Assembly (NCBI GenBank): GCA_029857925.1
Contig: JAOUGF010000205.1
Location: 1 to 5,105, forward strand
DNA length: 5,105 nt
Reading direction: 5' to 3'
Source: Gammaproteobacteria bacterium
GTDB lineage: Bacteria > Pseudomonadota > Gammaproteobacteria > S012-40
Shown: positions 1 to 4,157 of the stretch, piece by piece
Position numbering within the stretch: position 1 is the stretch's first letter
Layout: each line of letters begins with the position of its first letter
Translations under genes and position numbers: made by a program
The notes under the pieces: model-generated
The model's input: only the letters and a program-made list of their open reading frames with translations
Told to the model about the DNA's origin: nothing
Databases searched by the model: none

Positions 1-333
1 ATCGCCGCGTTTTTTCGCCAGAGCCACAACAAAGAAACCATCGCGAAATTATTGGCGCAGGATATTTGCTGGCCACCCCCCGCAGGCAAACGCGATGACG
101 CGCCGCTACAAGGGAAGACGTTTGTGCTCACGGGCACATTAACGCAGATGTCTCGCGACGAGGCCAAGGCGCAGTTGCAACGCTTAGGTGCCAAGGTCAG
201 TGGCAGTGTTTCCAAGAAGACCGATTTCGTGGTTGCAGGGGAGGAAGCGGGCTCGAAACTGGAAAAGGCGCAAGTACTTGGCGTAAAGGTCTTAGATGAG
301 AAAATGTTCTTGGAATTGGTGGGGAAAGATTGA
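1..333 (+). CDS. ligA: NAD-dependent DNA ligase LigA, C-terminal fragment (BRCT domain), 5' end off window
   Basis: This is the last 110 residues of NAD-dependent DNA ligase, which seals nicks in replication and repair. The reading frame is open from base 1, so a TTG at 52 is internal and not a start. Residues 1-20 (beginning IAAFFRQSHN) fit the end of the helix-hairpin-helix region. Residues 36-108 form the BRCT domain: GKTFVLTGTL (38-47), SRDEAK, LGAKVSGSVSKKTDFVVAGE and AGSKLEKAQVLGVKVLDE (83-100). The TGA stop at 331-333 is at the usual place, a few residues after the BRCT domain, so the C-terminus is intact. The adenylation and OB domains lie upstream of the window. The gene converges on the leftward isomerase gene, with 78 bp between the two stop codons. 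Confidence 0.95.
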   Translation: MAAFFRQSHNKETIAKLLAQDICWPPPAGKRDDAPLQGKTFVLTGTLTQMSRDEAKAQLQRLGAKVSGSVSKKTDFVVAGEEAGSKLEKAQVLGVKVLDEKMFLELVGKD

Positions 334-411
334 AGGTCGGCGCCCAAAGCTGATCCATCGGTTACGACGGGGACTAAGGGCGGCCTGTTTGAAAAATGGG
401 TGCAACAAAGC

Positions 412-1221
412 TTATTTGATTCCGGTGCCCAATTTAATGGTAGCCTTGTTGCGCAAACCGGAAATAAATTCACCGATAATTTTATTTTCCACAATAATGC
501 GTACTTGCTTCTCGACATCTTCAAACGTCGGCGGTTCGGCCTTGCGCTTGTTTTCTACGAGGATGACGTGCCAACCGAAATCGGTTTGTATTGGCTTGTC
601 CGTATATTTCCCCACAGCTGTATGTGATACGGCATCCGCGATAGGCTTCATCACCTGATTCGGCGCGAACCAACCGAGATCACCGCCGTGTGGCGCAGAG
701 GATCCCATGGATTTCTTTTTTGCCAGTGCAGAAAAATCCGCTCCATTATCCAACTCAATGACAATATCCAAGGCCTCTTTTTCGGTTTCCACGAGTATGT
801 GACGAGCCTGGTACTCCGTAGATGCGGCCTCGACAACCTGCTGTTTGTAAACGCGTTTCATTTCACCTTCGCTAGGGGGGTGATCATCCAACAGTTTACG
901 AATTCGGTAACGCGTCACTATATTGCGTGTTTGTTCTTGAATTTCCTGTTGAACATCGGGATTTTTTAAAATGGCGCCTGCTTCCATATAAATCAGTTCC
1001 CGGTTCACCAATTCTTCTACTAATTTTTGGCGCTGTTCATCGGAAATGGCGTCCCCCTCACTTCCTAGGCGCAATTGGCGATAAAGCTCAAAACTGCGCG
1101 TTGAAATAGGTGTGCCATTCACGACCGCAACCGGTGCGTTGACTGTAGGGTCCTCCGCCTGCACCGCAAGAGGGGCTGACGTAATTAAAAAGATAAAACT
1201 AACTGACGAGAGGGCGCGCAT
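412..1221 (-). CDS. Secreted parvulin-type (PpiC/SurA-like) peptidyl-prolyl cis-trans isomerase
   Basis: This is a 269-residue protein that probably isomerises X-Pro bonds and assists folding of exported proteins in the periplasm. Residues 1-22 form a Sec signal peptide: a short basic start, a hydrophobic core (FIFLITSAPLA) and a likely signal peptidase I site after AVQA. There is no lipobox cysteine. Residues 30-125 resemble the helical SurA/PrsA N-terminal chaperone region (VAVVNGTPIS at 31-40, ELVNRELIYMEA). The rotamase domain spans about 135-225, with ARHILV (139-144), GGDLGWF (179-185) and FGWHVI (215-220). A single parvulin domain makes it shorter than SurA, which has two. The ATG is preceded by AAGGA (bases 1232-1228, 6-nt spacing). 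It is the last gene of the yciB-yciI-bolA operon, 21 bp after bolA. The family is clear, but the client proteins are unknown. Confidence 0.92.
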   Translation of the reverse strand: MRALSSVSFIFLITSAPLAVQAEDPTVNAPVAVVNGTPISTRSFELYRQLRLGSEGDAISDEQRQKLVEELVNRELIYMEAGAILKNPDVQQEIQEQTRNIVTRYRIRKLLDDHPPSEGEMKRVYKQQVVEAASTEYQARHILVETEKEALDIVIELDNGADFSALAKKKSMGSSAPHGGDLGWFAPNQVMKPIADAVSHTAVGKYTDKPIQTDFGWHVILVENKRKAEPPTFEDVEKQVRIIVENKIIGEFISGLRNKATIKLGTGIK

Positions 1222-1242
1222 AGAGGGTCCTTGATTTCTGTG

Positions 1243-1524
1243 TTATCGAATAGTTTCGTCAGGTGTATACGCCTTTATACTCAGCGCGTGAATCTCGTCA
1301 CGCATTGCGTCTTGCAGTGCGTCATAAACCAATCGATGCCTTTGGATGAGCGATTTACCGGAAAAAGCGGCGGACACGATAGTCACTTGAAAGTGGCCCC
1401 CGCCCCGCGCGCTGGCGTGCCCCGCATGCCGATGACTGTCATCAACGATTTCGATTTTGACCGGACTGAGTGCGGTGGTGAGACGTTCTTCAATATAAGC
1501 TGCGCGATCTTTAATAGGCGTCAT
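1243..1524 (-). CDS. bolA: BolA-family protein
   Basis: This is a 93-residue protein of the BolA/IbaG family. Family members bind monothiol glutaredoxins through shared [2Fe-2S] clusters, and some act as DNA-binding regulators of envelope and stress genes. The BolA fold is readable along the whole length: an N-terminal helix (IEERLTTALSPVKIEIVDDS), the DDSHRHAGH segment (28-36), GGGHFQVTIVS (41-51), then the helix-turn and final strand QRHRLVYDAL (61-70) and IHALSIKAYTP (78-88). Length is typical and nothing is missing. The ATG overlaps the YciI stop as ATGA, and an AAGG (bases 1538-1535) lies 10 nt upstream, so translational coupling to yciI is likely. The sequence alone does not settle whether this is the BolA or the IbaG type. 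The symbol denotes the family. Confidence 0.93.
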   Translation of the reverse strand: MTPIKDRAAYIEERLTTALSPVKIEIVDDSHRHAGHASARGGGHFQVTIVSAAFSGKSLIQRHRLVYDALQDAMRDEIHALSIKAYTPDETIR

Positions 1525-1823
1525 TGCGGGAATACCTTGCGAAAGGGTTTAACGATGACATTTCTGTACACACCGGCAGATAAATAGGGATCTTGATCTG
1601 CCCATGCGCGAGCCTCGTCCAGGCTTGCAAATTCAGCGACTATCAAGCTGCCGGAGTATCCCGCAGGGCCGGGATCTGCCGCGTCTATCGCAGGGAACGG
1701 CCCTGCCGTCAGCAAGCGTCCGGCATTTTGAAGTTGGGTCAAGCGCTCGATATGCGCTGGGCGCGCCGCCATTCGGCGTTCCAGGCTATGGTCGATATCT
1801 TCCCCGACTATTGCATAATACAT
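1521..1823 (-). CDS. yciI: YciI-like protein (YCII domain)
   Basis: This is a 100-residue YCII-domain protein with a ferredoxin-like fold, a family whose biochemical role is poorly known. The visible marks are the N-terminal strand MYYAIVGED, the His in RPAHIERL (His24), AGPFPA around 40-45, the strand GSLIVAEF (58-65), the helix SLDEARAW, the conserved DPY (78-80) and the C-terminal VIVKPFRKVFP. The His and Asp (His24, Asp78) are the conserved pair thought to line the pocket in this family. I chose the ATG at 1823 over the in-frame TTG at 1826 because GGAGG (bases 1834-1830) sits 6 nt before the ATG. The ATG overlaps the yciB stop as TGATG, and the stop overlaps the bolA ATG. The gene is therefore tightly embedded in the operon. 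Confidence 0.9.
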   Translation of the reverse strand: MYYAIVGEDIDHSLERRMAARPAHIERLTQLQNAGRLLTAGPFPAIDAADPGPAGYSGSLIVAEFASLDEARAWADQDPYLSAGVYRNVIVKPFRKVFPQ

Positions 1824-2380
1824 CAATGACCTCCACGCGAAGAGGGTGTGTCCTCAGGCTTTATATACCGCGAAATATACATCGCCTGCACGATAGCAAA
1901 TAACGCCGTCATCCCCAATAAACCGAATAATTTGAAGTTTACCCATGTTTCGGTGTCATAATTGTAGACAACGTAAAGATTAATCAGACCGCTGACGATA
2001 AAAAACAGTACCCAACTCAGATTCAGGCGAATCCAAACGAACTTGGGCAATTGGACAGCACTGTTCATTGCGCGTTCTATCAGCGTTTTTTCGCCCACGA
2101 ACTGGCTCACTAAAAATACTATTCCTAACACCCAGTTGACGGCGGTTGGTTTCCACTTGATGAATATCTCATCCGCCAACCACAAGGTGGCGCCGCCGAA
2201 TACGCCGATGATGACCAATGTAACCAGGTGCATGGGTTCTAGGCGCTTGTATTTGATACGCGTGAATATGACTTGCGCTACTGTTGCTCCCATAGCGACC
2301 GCCGTCGCAGTATAGATGCCAAAAAATTTAAAGGCGATGAAGAAAAGGATTATAGGGAAAAAATCAAAAAGCAATTTCAT
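1823..2380 (-). CDS. yciB: Inner-membrane septation/envelope protein YciB (IspZ family)
   Basis: This is a 185-residue polytopic inner-membrane protein of the YciB/IspZ family, implicated in septation and envelope synthesis in enterobacteria. Family marks are MKLLFDFFPIILFFIAF at the N-terminus, DEIFIKWKPT (70-79), VSQFVGEKTLIERAM, LPKFVWIRLN followed by SWVLFF (111-127), and WVNFKLFG (146-153). About five hydrophobic segments are visible (roughly 7-24, 26-40, 51-68, 81-95 and 120-140, with a further one at 150-170). The frame stays open to a GTG at 2398, which would add six residues. I prefer the ATG at 2380 because family members begin with MKxxxDFxP. Neither start has a convincing Shine-Dalgarno sequence. 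It is the first gene of the leftward operon, and its last codons (GGA GGT CAT) carry the ribosome-binding site for yciI. Confidence 0.93.
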   Translation of the reverse strand: MKLLFDFFPIILFFIAFKFFGIYTATAVAMGATVAQVIFTRIKYKRLEPMHLVTLVIIGVFGGATLWLADEIFIKWKPTAVNWVLGIVFLVSQFVGEKTLIERAMNSAVQLPKFVWIRLNLSWVLFFIVSGLINLYVVYNYDTETWVNFKLFGLLGMTALFAIVQAMYISRYIKPEDTPSSRGGH

Positions 2381-2423
2381 ATAGGGATTTAGACTCACTA
2401 ATGGTTAAGGAGCTTGAGCAGGC

Positions 2424-2452
2424 ACTCTAGCTTACCATAAACTAAACTGCAA
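2424..2452 (-). promoter_or_regulatory. Candidate sigma70 promoter for the yciB operon
   Basis: Reading leftward, TTGCAG (bases 2452-2447) and TAGAGT (2429-2424) are separated by 17 bp. Each matches the consensus only partly: 3 of 6 for the -35 box and 4 of 6 for the -10. The position is sensible, about 45 bp before the yciB ATG in the only upstream gap of that operon. The assignment is a prediction from spacing and location and is not strong. Confidence 0.3.
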
Positions 2453-2469
2453 CCTTGCGATAGTATTGC

Positions 2470-2497
2470 TTGCAATCCCAGCGCCCGGTGCTATAAT
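2470..2497 (+). promoter_or_regulatory. Promoter of the tRNA-fMet gene
   Basis: A perfect -10 hexamer TATAAT lies at 2492-2497, with a -35-like TTGCAA at 2470-2475 and a 16-bp spacer. Transcription would start near 2504, a few bases before the mature tRNA 5' end at 2513. That leaves only a short leader for RNase P to remove. The bases right after the -10 (ACGCCAC) are fairly GC-rich, as in many stringently controlled stable-RNA promoters. Such control is inferred from that similarity. Confidence 0.75.
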
Positions 2498-2512
2498 ACG
2501 CCACACTTCAGA

Positions 2513-2589
<77 letters not shown>

Positions 2590-2597
2590 ATTTCTTA

Positions 2598-2628
2598 GGC
2601 CGCTCTCCGTAGCGGCCTTTCTTTTTTT
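2598..2628 (+). terminator. Rho-independent terminator after tRNA-fMet
   Basis: GGCCGCT (2598-2604) pairs perfectly with AGCGGCC (2611-2617) around a 6-nt loop (CTCCGT). The stem is followed by TTTCTTTTTTT (2618-2628). It begins 9 nt after the tRNA CCA end, so the transcript is monocistronic. The stem is symmetric, but the T tract exists only on the + strand side. Confidence 0.93.
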
Positions 2629-2705
2629 ATCGCGGTTACGGGTTGCACAATGTGAAAACCCTTTGATATACAAAGAATTATGTCAATTTTTGTGCGTGTA
2701 GGCAC
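2629..2705. other. AT-rich spacer with two small palindromes, possible ykgJ-like promoter region
   Basis: This non-coding stretch separates the tRNA terminator from the inverted-repeat element. It holds a weak hairpin, GGGTT (2640-2644) with AACCC (2657-2661), enclosing CACAATGTG. Directly after it is the 15-bp dyad CTTTG-ATATA-CAAAG (2661-2675). A poor promoter candidate is TTGCAC (2643-2648), a 16-bp spacer and GATATA (2665-2670). If real, it would transcribe through the element into the downstream gene. None of these is strong enough for a firm call. Confidence 0.25.
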
Positions 2706-2726
2706 GAGGGTACCTCTAAAAATTCG
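2706..2726 (+). repeat. Left terminal inverted repeat (21 bp)
   Basis: The sequence begins GAGGGTACCTCTAAAAATT and runs to G2726. It is the exact reverse complement of 2842-2862. Chance occurrence of a perfect 21-bp inverted pair this close together is negligible. Confidence 0.9.
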
Positions 2727-2841
2727 ATCAGGGGATGCAGCGCTAGACGGAAAGGGGCTAAAAAGCGCAGTTTACACGGAGTCTACCGCTACGCGGCCCC
2801 ACATTTTGAGCTACTTGCCAACGACGCGAAGCGCCCGTCAG

Positions 2842-2862
2842 CGAATTTTTAGAGGTACCCTC
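2842..2862 (-). repeat. Right terminal inverted repeat (21 bp), abutting the ykgJ-like start codon
   Basis: This is the exact reverse complement of 2706-2726, ending ...GAGGTACCCTC. A single base (A2863) separates it from the ATG at 2864. It contains AGAGG (2851-2855), which is correctly placed to act as a ribosome-binding site for that gene. Confidence 0.9.
2851..2855 (+). promoter_or_regulatory. Shine-Dalgarno-like AGAGG inside the right inverted repeat
   Basis: AGAGG lies 8 nt before the ATG at 2864 and is the only purine-rich match in the upstream 25 bases. It decides the start of the ykgJ-like gene and belongs entirely to the repeat element. If the RNA begins left of the element, the left repeat can pair over this site. 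Confidence 0.55.
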
Positions 2863-2863
2863 A

Positions 2864-3115
2864 ATGGACTGTAGACCAGGTTGCGGCGCGTGTTGTATGG
2901 CGCCTTCTATAAGTTCATTCATTCCAGGAATGCCTTTTGGGAAACCCGCCGGGGTGACGTGCATACAACTGGATGCCCTTGGATTATGCCAACTGTTTGG
3001 CCAGTCAGATCGCCCACTCGTATGTGCATCCTTTCGCGCGGCGCCGGACACCTGTGGCGAATCAACTACTGACGCGTTGAAGATTCTTGCAGCATTGGAG
3101 ATCGCAACTCTTTAG
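2864..3115 (+). CDS. YkgJ/UPF0153-family cysteine-cluster protein
   Basis: This is a small 83-residue protein of the YkgJ (UPF0153) cysteine-cluster family, presumed to bind zinc or an iron-sulfur centre. No reaction is established for it. It has eight cysteines at residues 3, 7, 10, 11, 33, 42, 54 and 64. They are arranged as CxxxCxxCC at the N-terminus (MDCRPGCGACCMAPSIS), then GVTC, LC, RPLVCASF and DTCGES. Between them are the family-typical PGMPFGKPAGV (21-31) and LFGQSDRPLVC (44-54). All of these are present and the length is usual, so the gene looks intact. The start is fixed by the ATG immediately before DCRPGCGACC. That ATG sits one base after the right repeat of the 157-bp element, so the original leader was replaced or the element now provides it. 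The gene converges on iclR. Confidence 0.88.
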   Translation: MDCRPGCGACCMAPSISSFIPGMPFGKPAGVTCIQLDALGLCQLFGQSDRPLVCASFRAAPDTCGESTTDALKILAALEIATL

Positions 3116-3154
3116 CTCAGATTTCCCCGTGCCATATGCCTTGCTACTAACACA

Positions 3155-3209
3155 TTTAACGCATTAATCGTTCGCGCAACGATGTCGAAAGGGGAATTCC
3201 GGCGTTAAA
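3155..3209. repeat. Nested inverted repeats between convergent ykgJ-like and iclR genes
   Basis: An outer pair, TTTAACGC (3155-3162) and GCGTTAAA (3202-3209), encloses a compact inner hairpin, ATCGTT (3167-3172) and AACGAT (3178-3183), with a CGCGC loop. Its position between two convergent stop codons (3115 and 3229) would suit a bidirectional transcription stop or RNA 3'-end structure. There is no T tract on either side, so I do not call it a rho-independent terminator. No other feature is visible in the 113-bp gap. Confidence 0.4.
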
Positions 3210-3228
3210 CTGGGCAACGGGAGAGGTG

Positions 3229-4098
3229 TTAAGCGGCTTGTTGCAGACAGAGTTGTTGTGTGAGCAAAAGCGTGTGCGCTTTTAAAACTGCAGCCCAGCG
3301 TTGATCCAATCGAGCAATCGGTGCATGAATACTTAGTCCAGCAATGGGTCCGCTACGATCATAGATTAATGTTGCGATGCTCGCGATACCCGGCTGTGTC
3401 TCTTCAGATTCATTTCCATACCCTCTTTTAAATGCACGGCGTGATTCGTGTAGGATATTTTCTTCTTCAATAAAATTCAACGTTGAGGCCGCGAATTTTC
3501 CGCGTTGAACATTATATTCGAGCGTAATCTCGATACCTTGTTCTCCTAACCATAATTTTCCGCAGGCGGTAAGGTGCAACGGAAGGCGCATACCTTCCGA
3601 AATTTCCGTGACGGGTACGCGTTGTGAGCCGACACAGCGCGTGAAAATGACATCGCCGTTATCAAACCGGGCAAGACTGACGGTTTCATTTATTGCATCA
3701 CGTACGCGCACCAGGGTGTCCATCGCCAACACCTCAATGATCGGTTCGGGTGAATGTATGCAGCTATCCACGCATTCCGGTAATGCAATTGATTGCTCCA
3801 ACTTGTCGTTAACCGACGTTATAGCGGTTAAGTCTTCTGCCATTTCCGGAATGGAGCGCATATTTAAGGGATTGGTTTTGATCTCTGGCAAACGATAAAA
3901 CCCGGTACCGGCCTTTTCAACATAGCCGTGACGTTGCAATGCATCTAGAATTCTACATGCGGTGGAGCGATTTAACTGGGTAGTAAGTGAAAGCGTCTTC
4001 AAAGATAAAGGTTGATCAGTATGTGTCAACGCGTCGAGCAAAGACATCGCGCGATCAAGCACCTGTATTGAAGATTGTCTGGGCAGACGTTTAGCCAT
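3229..4098 (-). CDS. IclR-family transcriptional regulator
   Basis: This is a 289-residue cytoplasmic DNA-binding regulator. Residues 9-68 form the IclR winged helix-turn-helix: SIQVLDRAMSLLDAL, LSLKTLSLTTQLNRSTACRILDAL with the recognition helix at about 43-55, and the wing HGYVEKAGTGFYRL. Residues 138-285 match the effector domain, with ETVSLARFDNGDVIF, GMRLPLHLTACGK (169-181), the RRAFKRGYG segment with E...PGI after it (220-238) and SIATLIYDRSGPIAGLSI. Residues 71-135, which should form the linker helices, are atypical (TNPLNMRSIPEMAEDLTAIT...) and include PECVDSCIHSPEP with a CxxxC. This makes the protein slightly long for the family. No Shine-Dalgarno precedes the ATG; the upstream bases are GTGAAAAA. 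The inducer and targets are unknown, and no catabolic gene is visible next to it. Confidence 0.88.
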   Translation of the reverse strand: MAKRLPRQSSIQVLDRAMSLLDALTHTDQPLSLKTLSLTTQLNRSTACRILDALQRHGYVEKAGTGFYRLPEIKTNPLNMRSIPEMAEDLTAITSVNDKLEQSIALPECVDSCIHSPEPIIEVLAMDTLVRVRDAINETVSLARFDNGDVIFTRCVGSQRVPVTEISEGMRLPLHLTACGKLWLGEQGIEITLEYNVQRGKFAASTLNFIEEENILHESRRAFKRGYGNESEETQPGIASIATLIYDRSGPIAGLSIHAPIARLDQRWAAVLKAHTLLLTQQLCLQQAA

Positions 4099-4116
4099 TT
4101 TTTCACAGTGTAAAAA
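4098..4116. promoter_or_regulatory. Palindrome at the iclR-type start codon, candidate autoregulatory operator
   Basis: TTTTTTCACAGTGTAAAAA is a 19-bp imperfect dyad centred on A4107. Eight of nine arm positions are complementary; only T4103/T4111 fail. One edge is the first base of the regulator's ATG. IclR-family proteins usually bind short palindromes near their own promoters and often repress themselves. Binding here would block transcription or initiation of the gene. The function is inferred from position and symmetry. Confidence 0.4.
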
Positions 4117-4157
4117 GTTAATAAGTAGTGCAATGCATCATTAATATCTATTTCCGG

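Larger units (their letters stand above)
2706..2862. mobile_element. 157-bp MITE-like element or IS remnant with 21-bp perfect terminal inverted repeats
   Basis: The block is bounded by perfect 21-bp inverted repeats at 2706-2726 and 2842-2862 around a 115-bp core. The core has no credible ORF and so no transposase. It contains short internal dyads (TAGAC at 2745-2749 with GTCTA in the core; CCGC-TAC-GCGG) and GC-rich runs typical of the ends of small DNA transposons. Pairing stops exactly at both edges (C2705 against A2863; A2727 against G2841). I see no convincing target-site duplication: the flanks GGCAC and AATGG differ. The insertion is therefore old, or the duplication is very short, or this is a deletion derivative of an IS. 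The terminal bases (GAGGGTACCTC) are themselves nearly palindromic around GTAC. I cannot assign the repeats to a named IS family from memory with confidence. Confidence 0.65.

Noticed and set aside
339..385. Possible terminator between ligA and the isomerase gene (CGCCC/GGGCG around an inner CCATCG/CGACGG)
   Set aside because: The outer stem is only 5 bp with a 32-nt loop, the inner stem has a mismatch or wobble, and no T tract follows on either strand. It is too weak to annotate.
1824..1826. TTG as start of the YciI-like gene
   Set aside because: It would leave only 3 nt after the GGAGG, whereas the next codon, ATG at 1823, has a normal 6-nt spacing and fits the family N-terminus MYYAI.
2381..2398. 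GTG start six codons upstream for yciB
   Set aside because: It has no Shine-Dalgarno advantage, and the family begins at MKxxxDFxP, matching the ATG at 2380.
2680..2874. 64-codon rightward open frame spanning the inverted-repeat element
   Set aside because: It runs across both repeats into the ykgJ-like gene in another frame, has low-complexity basic composition and matches no family. It is a chance frame.
2697..2876. Imperfect GTGTAGGC / CTGTAGAC flanking the element as a target-site duplication
   Set aside because: The two copies differ at two or more positions and sit at different distances from the repeat ends, so they are not a credible duplication.
2758..3051. 97-codon leftward open frame opposite the ykgJ-like gene
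   Set aside because: The + strand frame has the complete eight-cysteine YkgJ pattern. The opposite frame is its shadow.
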